Positions 1 through 7,399 of a DNA stretch of 64,000 nt are shown here, one piece after another. The translations under genes were made by a program, and so were the position numbers. The first letter of the stretch is position 1, and every line of letters starts with the position of its first letter. Below the pieces are notes generated by a model, which was not told where the DNA came from, searched no databases, and saw only the letters and a list, made by a program, of their open reading frames with translations. The stretch comes from Clostridia bacterium (GTDB lineage Bacteria; Bacillota; Clostridia; Monoglobales; Monoglobaceae): NCBI GenBank assembly GCA_017546145.1, contig JAFYXN010000025.1, positions 1 to 64,000 on the forward strand, in the 5' to 3' direction.

Positions 1-557
1 TCACGAACCTTACTGAAGTCCTCGGGAGCGGAAGTCACCTCATAGCACTCATCCTCTGCCGAAAAATCCTCTGCGCCTGCATCAAGCGCATCCATCATAA
101 GCGTGTCCTCGTCAATAGCATCGGTCTTTGCAATTACCATCTGACCCTTGCGGTCAAACATAAATCCCACGCTGCCGGTCTGACCAAGATTGCCGCCGTA
201 TTTATCAAAATAATGTCTTAAATCGCCTGCTGTACGGTTTTTGTTATCGCTGAGTGTTTCAACCATAAACGCAACACCGCTGGGACCATAGCCTTCATAA
301 ACAAGCTCAAAATATTCTTTTGCGCTGTCCTCACCTGCTGCTTTTTTGATACTTCTTTGAATTGTATCGTTGGGCATATTATTTGCCTTTGCCTTTGCAA
401 TAGCATCACGAAGCTTTGAATTGCTGTCGGGGTCCGGTCCGCCCTCCTTTACTGCAACCACCAGTTCGCGGCCTATCTTTGTAAAGAGCTTTCCTCTTTT
501 TGCATCAAGAGCGCCTTTTTTTCTCTTAATCGTCGCCCATTTGGAATGTCCTGACAT
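1..557 (-). CDS. yebC: YebC/PmpR-family regulator, 3' part outside the window
   Basis: The first 185 residues are visible, beginning [20 protein letters not shown], the signature N-terminus of the YebC/PmpR (TACO1-like) family. The coding sequence runs off the left edge; family members are usually about 240 residues. The family is described as DNA-binding transcriptional regulators, and recent work also links members to translation through polyproline stretches. Which role applies here cannot be told. The start ATG (555-557) has a GGAGG-like site just upstream. It is the last visible gene of a leftward series after the NfeD/SPFH pair, separated from it by 57 bp. Identification is secure; function is known only by family. 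Confidence 0.93.
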   Translation of the reverse strand, partial: MSGHSKWATIKRKKGALDAKRGKLFTKIGRELVVAVKEGGPDPDSNSKLRDAIAKAKANNMPNDTIQRSIKKAAGEDSAKEYFELVYEGYGPSGVAFMVETLSDNKNRTAGDLRHYFDKYGGNLGQTGSVGFMFDRKGQMVIAKTDAIDEDTLMMDALDAGAEDFSAEDECYEVTSAPEDFSKVR

Positions 558-614
558 ACTTTATTTTCCTCCCAAAATTTTCATTTGTCTGAATTTTATC
601 GTCAAAGAGAATCG

Positions 615-1532
615 TTATTTATCCTCTTCAATAATCCCTTTAAGTCCTGCAGCAAGTCCTGCAATGCCCTGAATCTCGGACGGAACAATTATTTTTGTTG
701 CCTTTCCGTCTGCCGCCTTCTCAAACGCCTCAAGGCTCTTAAGCGTAAGAACTGCCTCCTTGGGAGCGGCTTCATTAAGCATCTTTATGCCGCTTGCCGT
801 TGCCTCCTGAACGCTGAGTATCGCCTGCGCCTCACCTTCTGCAATGCGGATTGCAGATTCCTTCTCGGCTTCCGCCTTAAGAATCTGTGATTCCTTGTCT
901 GCCTCTGCCTTCAGAATTGCAGCAGCCTTTTCGCCCTCTGCAACCAGAATTGCCGACTTCTTTTCGCCTTCTGCGCGAAGGATAGCCTCTCGTCTTTCGC
1001 GTTCAGCCTTCATCTGTTTTTCCATCGCCTCGCGGATTCCTGCCGGAGGAATGATATTCTTAAGCTCCACGCGGTTAACCTTGATTCCCCACGGGTCTGT
1101 TGCCTCGTCAAGAATAGAACGCATTTTTGTGTTTATAACATCACGGCTTGTCAAGCTTTCGTCAAGCTCCATATCACCAATAATGTTTCTGAGCGTTGTT
1201 GCCGTAAGATTTTCAATCGCAGACATGGGCAGCTCTACCCCGTAAGCATAAAGCTTGGGGTCTGTTATCTGAAAGTATACAACCGTATCAATCTGCATGG
1301 TTACGTTATCCTTGGTGATAACCGGCTGCGGCGCAAAATCCACAACCTGCTCTTTAAGAGTAACACGCTTTGCAACCCGGTCAATAAACGGAACCTTCAC
1401 ATGAAGTCCAACGCCCCATGTGCCGCTGTATGCACCAAGACGCTCAATTACATAGGCATGTGCCTGAGGTACAATCTTAATGTTCGCAACAATTACCACT
1501 ACCAAAACAAACAAAACAAATACTATAAACAT
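615..1532 (-). CDS. SPFH-domain stomatin/paraslipin-like membrane protein
   Basis: A 305-residue protein with one N-terminal membrane segment (about 2-18), an SPFH/Band-7 domain (about 20-180) and a long charged helical region (about 175-245). That helix contains repeated AEGEKxxAILxAE units typical of stomatin and paraslipin (QmcA/YbbK type) coiled coils. Such proteins oligomerise at membranes as scaffolds, and the fold is known to pair with NfeD proteins. The nfeD-like gene lies 24 bp upstream on the same strand, which supports a two-gene operon. The C-terminus after about 250 is short and carries no extra domain. The exact process served in this organism is unknown. Confidence 0.9.
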   Translation of the reverse strand: MFIVFVLFVLVVVIVANIKIVPQAHAYVIERLGAYSGTWGVGLHVKVPFIDRVAKRVTLKEQVVDFAPQPVITKDNVTMQIDTVVYFQITDPKLYAYGVELPMSAIENLTATTLRNIIGDMELDESLTSRDVINTKMRSILDEATDPWGIKVNRVELKNIIPPAGIREAMEKQMKAERERREAILRAEGEKKSAILVAEGEKAAAILKAEADKESQILKAEAEKESAIRIAEGEAQAILSVQEATASGIKMLNEAAPKEAVLTLKSLEAFEKAADGKATKIIVPSEIQGIAGLAAGLKGIIEEDK

Positions 1533-1556
1533 ATTATTTTCCTCCGTTTGACAAAA

Positions 1557-2003
1557 TTAAATTGCAATATCCTCTGCCTTTTCAACTACAACCCTGACCC
1601 CTTCAAGAGCCTTAACAAAGACAACCGTTCCCGGCTGTAAGGTTTCGCCGTTTGCGGTCTTGGCAGACCATATCTGACCCATAACCTTGACCTGCCCTGA
1701 ATTTTCAAGAGCGTCTATCCTTTCAACCACAGTTCCCTTTGCCGAGATAATCCTGTCAGCGTTGGTCGCAACAGTCTTTTTTGCCAAAAATCTCTTTGTA
1801 ACAGGTCGGGTCGCAAGCACCAAAGCCGCAGAAAGCACCACAAAAACAACAGGCAATACTGCACCTTCGGCTCCAAATGCTGCCAAAACTGCCGCAACAA
1901 GTGCCGAAAGCGCAAACCAAACAGTAATAAGATTTGCAGTTGATGTCTCAATTATGCCCAGCACAACTGCCAGCACTAACCAAAAAATTGCGTTGCTGTT
2001 CAT
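1557..2003 (-). CDS. NfeD-family membrane protein
   Basis: A 148-residue protein with two to three hydrophobic helices in the first 75 residues and a C-terminal soluble domain (about 85-145) of the NfeD OB-fold type, containing the stretch GQVKVMGQIWSAKTANGE. It is the short form of NfeD without the N-terminal protease domain. Family knowledge: short NfeD proteins act with SPFH proteins at the membrane. The partner gene follows directly. The start ATG at 2001-2003 is preceded by GAGGTGATA. Confidence 0.88.
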   Translation of the reverse strand: MNSNAIFWLVLAVVLGIIETSTANLITVWFALSALVAAVLAAFGAEGAVLPVVFVVLSAALVLATRPVTKRFLAKKTVATNADRIISAKGTVVERIDALENSGQVKVMGQIWSAKTANGETLQPGTVVFVKALEGVRVVVEKAEDIAI

Positions 2004-2090
2004 ATTATCACCTCAAAACTTCTGTATAATCACAAACCGAAACCGCCCGTGATACAGCAAACGGAACTGTTTAATAGTTCCGTTACCATT

Positions 2091-2537
2091 CTAATATGTT
2101 CTTTTATAGCCGCCATTGCGCTTGCCTTCTGTGTTACGCTTAAGATCCTGAATTTTTTCATCACTGTCCTGCTTGAATTTAAGAAGCTTATCCTCAAACG
2201 ACATATCGGACATATTTCTCTTTTCCGAAAACTCAAAGACCTCGGGCGCGCCCTTAAGACCGCCTGTCCGCGGCCGCGGCTCACGCTTCTTTTTGCCGCC
2301 TTCTTCGGCTGCTCTCTTTATCGACAGGCTTATTTTACCCTGTTCATCAACAGACATAACCTTAACCTTGACACTCTGTCCCTGTGTCAGGTGCTTGGTA
2401 ATATCCTCAACATACTCTGACGATACCTCCGAGATATGTACCAGTCCGGTCTTTCCGCCGTCAAGCTCTACAAAAGCGCCAAATGGTGCAAGCCCCGTAA
2501 CCTTACCCCGAAGTACACTGCCTTCCTCAATCTGCAT
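2091..2537 (-). CDS. yabR: S1 RNA-binding domain protein, YabR type
   Basis: 148 residues. Residues 1-72 form one S1 (OB-fold) RNA-binding domain, with the characteristic GxVTGLAPFGAFVELDGGKTG and GLVHISEVS segments. The rest is a basic, low-complexity tail. Its position directly after divIC in the yabP-yabQ-divIC order matches yabR of Bacillus and Clostridia. S1-domain proteins of this group are thought to contact ribosomes or RNA; no specific substrate can be inferred. The gap to divIC is 64 bp. Confidence 0.85.
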   Translation of the reverse strand: MQIEEGSVLRGKVTGLAPFGAFVELDGGKTGLVHISEVSSEYVEDITKHLTQGQSVKVKVMSVDEQGKISLSIKRAAEEGGKKKREPRPRTGGLKGAPEVFEFSEKRNMSDMSFEDKLLKFKQDSDEKIQDLKRNTEGKRNGGYKRTY

Positions 2538-2601
2538 AACCTACAAAAATCCTCCTCAAGTATTAAAAACAATACTGTATGTAAATAATTATTTCTCAAA
2601 A

Positions 2602-2910
2602 CTATTGGGTTATATCAATAAACACACGCTCATTAGCTTTAACAAGCCCCAGCTTATCTCTTGCAATACGCTCAAGGTATTCGTCGGTTCCTGCCTTTTC
2701 AAGCTCGTCTTCCAGCTTTTGCTTCTCAAGCTGAGCCGCAGCAATCTTTTCTTTGTATTCATCCGCAACAGTTTCGCACTTTGACAAAGTAATCTTCTGC
2801 TGAACAAACACAACCGCCGCATAGACACACACCGCCAAAACTGCACACACTTTAAGCAGGTCTTTGACATTGGTCTTTTTAACTTTTCTGCGTTCTTTTT
2901 TCTGCGACAT
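2602..2910 (-). CDS. divIC: DivIC/FtsB-family septum formation initiator
   Basis: 102 residues from the ATG at 2908-2910, chosen because GGGGGATGCAGC lies just upstream; a longer in-frame start at 2955 has no such site. A short basic cytoplasmic end (KKERRKVKKTN) is followed by one membrane helix (about 18-36). Then comes an extracytoplasmic coiled coil (about 40-85) and the conserved end YLERIARDKLGLVKANERVF. This is the FtsB/DivIC pattern: a bitopic protein that works with FtsL and DivIB in the division-site complex. The flanking yabQ and yabR genes fit the usual Clostridia order. Confidence 0.88.
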   Translation of the reverse strand: MSQKKERRKVKKTNVKDLLKVCAVLAVCVYAAVVFVQQKITLSKCETVADEYKEKIAAAQLEKQKLEDELEKAGTDEYLERIARDKLGLVKANERVFIDITQ

Positions 2911-3019
2911 GCTGCATCCCCCTTGTATCAAGCATTTGTGTGTATGTATAAACATCCATTTTAAATATACTTATATACTGTACATTATATATCACACATC
3001 TTTGTTTGTCAATATAAAA

Positions 3020-3529
3020 TCACTTTTTTCTGAGCACCAAAACAGCATTTTTTGCGCGCACCTTCACCCTTGCCCTGGTCTGTCTTACAACACGCTTTGC
3101 GCGCCTTACGCTTCTTCCTGTATACCACGCAACCACGCTGATTGGCTTTTTAAGCGCCTTAAACAATATCCGCAGCGGAAAGCTGCATATCCGAACCACC
3201 GTCACAAAAGCTTTCATTGTCCATTTTACAAGGGCTGTTCCAATGTCTACAACCCTGTTTCTTACCACAAAAATATAAAGCGCAACCCCCGTGCCGCCGC
3301 CCAAAAAGCCATGCCACCTGATTTCACCGCTGTTTTTTAAAAATGCGGCATAAAAAAGCATAAGCGCTGCTGCAACAAAAAACAGTATATCCTCCAGATT
3401 AACCGCCACTGTCCCTGCTTTTACAATCCGTCTGCTTATCCTGAGTATGTCATAAACAAAGGCAGCCGCAATCCCTGCCAGCATACAGGTCAGAAAAAAG
3501 GCTGCCTCCATGGATACCGTCGTATACAC
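3020..3529 (-). CDS. yabQ: YabQ-like sporulation membrane protein
   Basis: 169 residues with three or four membrane helices in the first 105 residues and a strongly basic cytoplasmic tail (many Arg/Lys, residues 120-169). The N-terminal pattern with FVYDILRISRR is typical of YabQ. In Bacillus subtilis YabQ is needed for spore cortex formation and sits in the outer forespore membrane. Its location between yabP (11 bp upstream) and divIC supports the call. It indicates that the host forms endospores or descends from one that did. Confidence 0.85.
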   Translation of the reverse strand: MYTTVSMEAAFFLTCMLAGIAAAFVYDILRISRRIVKAGTVAVNLEDILFFVAAALMLFYAAFLKNSGEIRWHGFLGGGTGVALYIFVVRNRVVDIGTALVKWTMKAFVTVVRICSFPLRILFKALKKPISVVAWYTGRSVRRAKRVVRQTRARVKVRAKNAVLVLRKK

Positions 3530-3540
3530 CGCAACTTCAC

Positions 3541-3807
3541 CTACTTGAATATTTTACTGAACAATCCGCCTCCGCTTGTTTTGTGTCCGTCCTCATACGT
3601 AATGCTGTCAATAATCCCCTCGACCTCAAGCTCACCGTCCTCAACATTAAGGCGGTTTATCCTAAGCTCTGCGCCCTTAACCGTCATTACCCCCTCAACA
3701 GTATACGCAACAACTCTGTCATCATCAAAGCTGTCAACATCCTCCACGCCGCAAACTGAAAGCCGCTCCCTGCCTGTCATCTCAATTCTGTGTTTTTTTT
3801 CGTCCAT
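3541..3807 (-). CDS. yabP: YabP-family sporulation protein
   Basis: 88 residues from the ATG at 3805-3807, which has AAGGAG eight bases upstream. The protein is a single YabP/YqfC domain: MTGRERLSVCGVEDVDSFDD, then LRINRLNVEDGELEVEGIID. YabP is a mother-cell sporulation protein needed for cortex assembly and made with YabQ. It heads the yabP-yabQ-divIC-yabR series. The usual upstream neighbour yabO/hslR is absent; mecA follows instead across about 100 bp. Confidence 0.88.
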   Translation of the reverse strand: MDEKKHRIEMTGRERLSVCGVEDVDSFDDDRVVAYTVEGVMTVKGAELRINRLNVEDGELEVEGIIDSITYEDGHKTSGGGLFSKIFK

Positions 3808-3911
3808 ATCCAAAACTCCTTTTTATATTGTATTAAAATATATTGAAAAAACCAAAAAAATATGCAGAAACCAAACGGCTTCCGCATATAATTTTTACCT
3901 TTATGAGATTT

Positions 3912-4535
3912 TTAATTTACAAAGTTCCTTGCAATGTTCTCTACCGCCTCGGCTGCCATCATAAGCTGACCGTGTTCGTTTAACACGCCCTGCATAATAA
4001 CAGGCTTTCTCACCTTTTCCGAAAACTCCGAAACAATATTGTCTATTTCAAAAAATCCCACCGCATCAATCGGAACAAGCTCTAAAAAGAATCCGCCCTG
4101 ATATTTAAAAAGCCGGCTTGCCCCCATATAAAGCTCATGTATCTGTGCAATCCCCTGACAAAGCTCCTCAAAATCCTCAAATCTGTATATCCGAAGAAGC
4201 GGCGCCATCCGGTGTCTGCGTCTTACCTTAAATTCGGTCTGCTTTACCTGCTTTCCTGCCCTGACAAGCGCCTCCGCAACATCTGTTTCAGACTCAAGAC
4301 GGCTTATCACCAGAACATACCCCTCATCACCCGCAGGCATTGTTTCCACCAAAAGTTGCGACTGCCCTACAGTAAAATTCACATCCTGCTCTGCCTGCTT
4401 AAGCGCAAACCAGAACATATCCTGCGCCTCCGGAGTATTATCCGTAAAATTCTTAAGGTCAACATTCCACATCCGTATATCGTCACCGTTGACCATAACC
4501 TTTATTTTGTTTTCACCGATACGTTCAATTCTCAA
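3912..4535 (-). CDS. mecA: Adaptor protein MecA
   Basis: 207 residues, close to the usual 210-240. The N-terminal substrate-binding domain (about 1-65: MRIERIGENKIKVMV...DMFWFALKQAE) and the C-terminal ClpC-binding domain (about 120-207) are both recognisable. They are joined by a linker containing basic RRRH. MecA hands substrates to the ClpCP protease; in Bacillus it controls competence through ComK and other targets. A -10-like TATAAT lies in the opposite strand near 4637-4642, but no convincing -35 was found. Confidence 0.87.
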   Translation of the reverse strand: MRIERIGENKIKVMVNGDDIRMWNVDLKNFTDNTPEAQDMFWFALKQAEQDVNFTVGQSQLLVETMPAGDEGYVLVISRLESETDVAEALVRAGKQVKQTEFKVRRRHRMAPLLRIYRFEDFEELCQGIAQIHELYMGASRLFKYQGGFFLELVPIDAVGFFEIDNIVSEFSEKVRKPVIMQGVLNEHGQLMMAAEAVENIARNFVN

Positions 4536-4711
4536 GCCGCTCGCCTCCCATCATTTGTAAATGTATGCGTCTTATCAATCCGTAATGCCTGCCGGACACC
4601 CGGTTTTTACCGATTACAATTAAGGTAACTTGATTATACACTATTTTGTCGAATTTGAAAAGCCTTATTTTTTTCCAAACAGGGAATTATTTTAAAATCC
4701 TTAAATTACTA

Positions 4712-4740
4712 TTGAAATTCACAAAAAAATGTGTTAATAT
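4712..4740 (+). promoter_or_regulatory. Promoter upstream of the 6S-like RNA
   Basis: TTGAAA (4712-4717), 17-bp spacer, TAATAT (4735-4740): a good sigma-A match reading into the 6S-like RNA. The predicted start near 4747 is about 60 nt before the conserved 6S core, so either the precursor is trimmed or a weaker promoter (TTGAAA at 4787, TAATAC at 4808) is used. Confidence 0.55.
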
Positions 4741-4806
4741 ACTTTTTGTGAAAAGCAAAACTGCTTTTCCGGAATCCAAAGGTTTTTTGAAAAGGCTTTA
4801 ATTTTG

Positions 4807-5003
4807 TAATACACCCTGCGATGTTCGTAGATGCGGATCAATGTAAAACCAACATTTTTTGAAAGGGAATTCATCTCCGATAGGCGGCGCACATGCCTCC
4901 CGCGGTTTCCGCGGCCAGTGGACTTGTAATGTCTTCGGGACTTATCCCACCTGCCAAGCAGGTTTTTACTTTATCCCGTATACGGCATAGGCGGGGTTTA
5001 TTT
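4807..5003 (+). ncRNA. ssrS: Probable 6S RNA
   Basis: About 197 nt. The 5' part carries CCCTGCGATGTTCG, matching the conserved 6S start (TCTGAGATGTTCG in E. coli). It pairs with the 3' end: ACCCTGC at 4812-4818 with GGCGGGGT near 4990-4997. Between the arms lies a long irregular helix with a central GC-rich hairpin near 4890-4912, as expected for a DNA-mimicking 6S fold. 6S RNA binds sigma-A RNA polymerase holoenzyme and lowers transcription in stationary phase. It was identified by motif and overall architecture, not by a covariance model. The region is non-coding and preceded by a sigma-A promoter. Confidence 0.66.
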
Positions 5004-5027
5004 TTTTAGGTTTTTTCGCCAAAAACC

Positions 5028-5055
5028 TTGACAAAATTCATAAATTATATACAAT
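5028..5055 (+). promoter_or_regulatory. Promoter of rsmD-coaD
   Basis: TTGACA (5028-5033), 16-bp spacer, TACAAT (5050-5055), followed about 40 bp later by GAGGTG and the rsmD start. A likely sigma-A promoter for the rightward rsmD, coaD and coiled-coil gene series. Confidence 0.65.
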
Positions 5056-5101
5056 AGTATATATATGTGTAATTTTTTACTTTCAGGCAACGAGGTGATG
5101 T

Positions 5102-5644
5102 TTGGTGCGTGTTATTTCAGGCTCGGCACGGGGTCGCAGGCTTCTTGCACCTGAGGGTCTTGATACCCGCCCCACCACTGACCGCGTTAAAGAATCCATC
5201 TTTAACATAATTATGCCTTTTCTGCCGGCAGAAAATATCCTTGACCTGTTTGCAGGAAGCGGAGGCTTGGGCATAGAAGCCCTCAGCCGCGGCACAAGCC
5301 ATGGGGTGTTTGTCGAAACCGACAAATCCGCCCTTGCGATAATCCGCAAAAACATCGAGTTTGCGCGCATTGCCGAGCGTGCAGAGGTTATAGCCTCTGA
5401 TGCTTTAAGCTATTTAAAGCGGACAAGGCTGAAGTTTGACATAATTTTTCTTGACCCACCCTATAACACGGGTCTTTTAACAAAAGCAATAAACATAATT
5501 TACGAAAACAATCTGCTCACCGAAGGCGGCATTATTGTTGCCGAAAGTGAATACATGGGCGAAAGCCCGGACACAGAGCATTTTGACATAAAAAAGTCGG
5601 CAAAGTACGGCAAAACCACGGTTTTTGTGCTGTGCCGCAAATAA
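5102..5644 (+). CDS. rsmD: 16S rRNA (guanine(966)-N2)-methyltransferase RsmD
   Basis: 180 residues, normal for the family. It shows the Rossmann SAM site DLFAGSGGLGIEALSRG (about 43-59) and the N2-methyltransferase catalytic motif DPPY (about 117-120). RsmD methylates G966 of 16S rRNA during 30S assembly. The start is a TTG at 5102 or the following GTG at 5105; the GAGGTG site at 5092-5097 fits either. coaD follows after 15 bp, a classic rsmD-coaD pairing in Firmicutes. Confidence 0.93.
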   Translation: MVRVISGSARGRRLLAPEGLDTRPTTDRVKESIFNIIMPFLPAENILDLFAGSGGLGIEALSRGTSHGVFVETDKSALAIIRKNIEFARIAERAEVIASDALSYLKRTRLKFDIIFLDPPYNTGLLTKAINIIYENNLLTEGGIIVAESEYMGESPDTEHFDIKKSAKYGKTTVFVLCRK

Positions 5645-5659
5645 GAAAGGGGAGCGGTT

Positions 5660-6139
5660 ATGCAGACGGCAGTTTATCCCGGAAGCTTTGACCCTTGCAC
5701 CAATGGTCATCTTGACATCATCAGACGCGCCTCAAAGCTCTTTGACAAGGTTGTTGTGGCAGTTCTGATAAACGAAAAAAAGAACCCTCTTTTCACCCTT
5801 GAAGAAAGGGTTGCCATGCTGAAGGAAGCAACAAAGGCTCTGCCAAACGTGGAGGTTTGCTCCTTCTCGGGCTTGCTTGCAGCCTTTATGCGCGATAACG
5901 GCTACAAGGTTATAGTCAAAGGTCTGCGCGCGGTTTCTGACTATGAATACGAGTTTCAGATGGCACTTACCAACAACGCACTTTTTGATGAAATTGAAAC
6001 TGTTTTTATGCCCTGCAGTGCTGAATTTATGTTTTTAAGCTCCAGCATTGTAAAGGAAGTTGCAAAATACAACGGCGAGCTTCACGGACTTGTTCCGCCT
6101 GAAATCGAACCCATAATCAAACGCCGTTTTGGATATTAA
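5660..6139 (+). CDS. coaD: Phosphopantetheine adenylyltransferase
   Basis: 159 residues. The nucleotidyltransferase motif TNGH lies in [19 protein letters not shown] (about residues 5-23) and the ISSTxVR-like LSSSIVKEV near 128. CoaD transfers AMP from ATP to 4'-phosphopantetheine, the penultimate step of coenzyme A synthesis. Start ATG at 5660 with AAAGGGGAG upstream. The gene sits between rsmD and a small coiled-coil gene in one rightward operon. Confidence 0.95.
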   Translation: MQTAVYPGSFDPCTNGHLDIIRRASKLFDKVVVAVLINEKKNPLFTLEERVAMLKEATKALPNVEVCSFSGLLAAFMRDNGYKVIVKGLRAVSDYEYEFQMALTNNALFDEIETVFMPCSAEFMFLSSSIVKEVAKYNGELHGLVPPEIEPIIKRRFGY

Positions 6140-6163
6140 AGCTTAGCAAAAGGAGGTTCCGCT

Positions 6164-6631
6164 ATGGAATTGGATACTTTAGGTTTAATAAACGAGTTGG
6201 AGGATATAATAGACAAGGGTGTCGCTGTACCCTTTACAGGACGCTGCCTTCTTGACAAAGAAGAGCTTCTTGAAATCCTTCAGGAAATCCGTCTTAAGCT
6301 GCCCACAGACTTAGAGCAGGCAAAATGGATTAAGGCAGAAAGACAAAACATCATAAACGATGCCAACAAAGAAGCTCAGGAAATCATCAAAACCGCAAAC
6401 GACCAGCTTATTGCCATGGTTGATGAAAACGAAATCACCAAAAAGGCAACTGCTGCTGCGGCAGAGATTATGGAGCAGGCAAATGCAGAGGCAAATGCCG
6501 CTAAAAATTCGGTTTATCAGTATTCCGACTACCTTCTTGAAAACGTCGAAACCGTTGTTCTCAAGACAATCCGCGACCTTGAACAGTGCATCACCATTGT
6601 TAAGGACAACCGCACCCAGATTGGTAAATAA
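6164..6631 (+). CDS. Coiled-coil protein downstream of coaD
   Basis: 155 residues, soluble, no signal or membrane segment. After a short N-terminal part (1-45) most of the chain is a charged, Ala-rich heptad helix (about 48-120, with repeated KEAQEIIK, AAAAEIMEQANAEANAAK). Proteins of this kind after coaD in Clostridia are often labelled ATPase because the helix resembles V/F-ATPase peripheral-stalk subunits. There is no nucleotide-binding motif here, so that label is not supported. DivIVA-like or stalk-like scaffolding is possible. Start ATG at 6164 with AAGGAGG upstream; 24 bp from coaD, probably the same operon. Confidence 0.8.
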   Translation: MELDTLGLINELEDIIDKGVAVPFTGRCLLDKEELLEILQEIRLKLPTDLEQAKWIKAERQNIINDANKEAQEIIKTANDQLIAMVDENEITKKATAAAAEIMEQANAEANAAKNSVYQYSDYLLENVETVVLKTIRDLEQCITIVKDNRTQIGK

Positions 6632-6667
6632 CCAACCTTAACCGACATCATCATAATGATTTTTTAA

Positions 6668-6770
6668 AGCAAAGTAGGAAGCAATGCGTTAAGTGAAGGA
6701 CGGACGGGAAGTTGCCGTCTTTACGAAAAGCCGTATACGGCTTGCGGTATTGTTTCCGCATTCCGTTGCT
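6668..6770 (+). promoter_or_regulatory. Tetrahydrofolate (THF) riboswitch
   Basis: The sequence matches the published THF-riboswitch pattern: GTAG, GCGTTAAGTG, GGGAAGTTG, ACGAA, GCGGT and GCATTCCG occur in the known order. The helices form exactly. P1 is AGCAA (6668-6672) with TTGCT (6766-6770). P2 is GGAAGCAAT with ATTGTTTCC, nine pairs. P3 is AAGGACGG with CCGTCTTT. P4 is AAGCCG with CGGCTT. The class senses tetrahydrofolate and usually represses folate uptake or synthesis genes. Here it precedes folT and folC, as expected. Confidence 0.92.
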
Positions 6771-6795
6771 GCAAAATCCGTAATTTGTTTTCTTT

Positions 6796-6828
6796 TACCC
6801 TTTTTGTAGCGATGCTGCAGAAAGGGTA
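6796..6828 (+). promoter_or_regulatory. Expression platform: hairpin covering the folT ribosome-binding site
   Basis: TACCCTTT at the left pairs with AAAGGGTA at the right, and GTAGC pairs with GCTGC in the middle, so the AAAGGG ribosome-binding site of folT (6821-6826) is buried. The 3' strand of riboswitch helix P1 plus its extension (GCTGC, 6768-6772) can instead pair with GTAGC (6806-6810). This would give a switch in which ligand-stabilised P1 frees the hairpin and turns folT off. A TTTTATT run follows, so partial termination is also possible. The pairings are seen; the mechanism is inferred. Confidence 0.7.
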
Positions 6829-6835
6829 TTTTATT

Positions 6836-7399
6836 ATGAAAAAAAGCTTTTTTCCAAAACTGAAGGTCAGAGATATATGCATACTGGGCCTTCTTATGGC
6901 AGTTACCGCACTGCTTTCTGTTTTCTGTACCTTCCGCCTTGGCACAGTGGTTAAAATTCCGTTGAAATTTATTTCGGTATTTCTGACAGCTGTTCTCTAT
7001 GGACCTCTCTATGGCGGAATTGTTGCCGCGGCAGGCGACCTTTTCAACTGTATTCTTGCCCCAAGCGGCCCCATTATTCCGCAGATAACCGTGATTGAAT
7101 TTATATCAGGCTTCGCCTTCGGCGTGTTCTTCCTGAAAAAGAACCTCACCCGAACAGACTACACCGTAAGAGTTATCATCTGCGCATTTTTGCAGCTTTT
7201 TATTGATATGGTAATCACCACAGCGGTATTCTCGCTGTGGCTTGGCTGGTATTCAACCTTTGTTGCAGGTTTTATTGTAAGAATACCTGCAGGTGTTGTC
7301 AAGCTGATTCTTCATATTGTTATTTTGATTGCAATATATCCGCTGACAGTTACATTAAGCAGGCTAAAATCAAAGGAGGCGTCCCAACCCAATGAATAA
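6836..7399 (+). CDS. folT: Folate ECF transporter S component FolT
   Basis: 187 residues from the ATG at 6836; a longer in-frame start at 6785 would overlap the regulatory hairpin. Six hydrophobic helices and the pattern LPKLKVRDICILGLLMAV, LYGPLYGGIVAAAGD and WLGWYSTFVAGFIVRIPAG fit ECF S components of the folate family. FolT binds folate and works with the shared energy-coupling module (EcfA/A'/T), which is not in this window. The upstream THF riboswitch and the overlapping folC support folate as the substrate. Confidence 0.88.
   Translation: MKKSFFPKLKVRDICILGLLMAVTALLSVFCTFRLGTVVKIPLKFISVFLTAVLYGPLYGGIVAAAGDLFNCILAPSGPIIPQITVIEFISGFAFGVFFLKKNLTRTDYTVRVIICAFLQLFIDMVITTAVFSLWLGWYSTFVAGFIVRIPAGVVKLILHIVILIAIYPLTVTLSRLKSKEASQPNE

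Larger units (their letters stand above)
4536..5101. other. 566-bp intergenic region, mecA to rsmD
   Basis: Divergent spacer between mecA (-) and rsmD (+). It contains no credible open reading frame. It holds the 6S-like RNA, its candidate promoter, an 8-bp hairpin (GAAAAGCA/TGCTTTTC, about 4750-4769), a second 8-bp hairpin (AGGTTTTT/AAAAACCT, about 5008-5028) and the rsmD promoter. Confidence 0.8.

Noticed and set aside
6164-6631. ATPase label for the coiled-coil protein after coaD
   Set aside because: There is no Walker motif or other nucleotide-binding signature; only helical similarity to ATPase stalk subunits.
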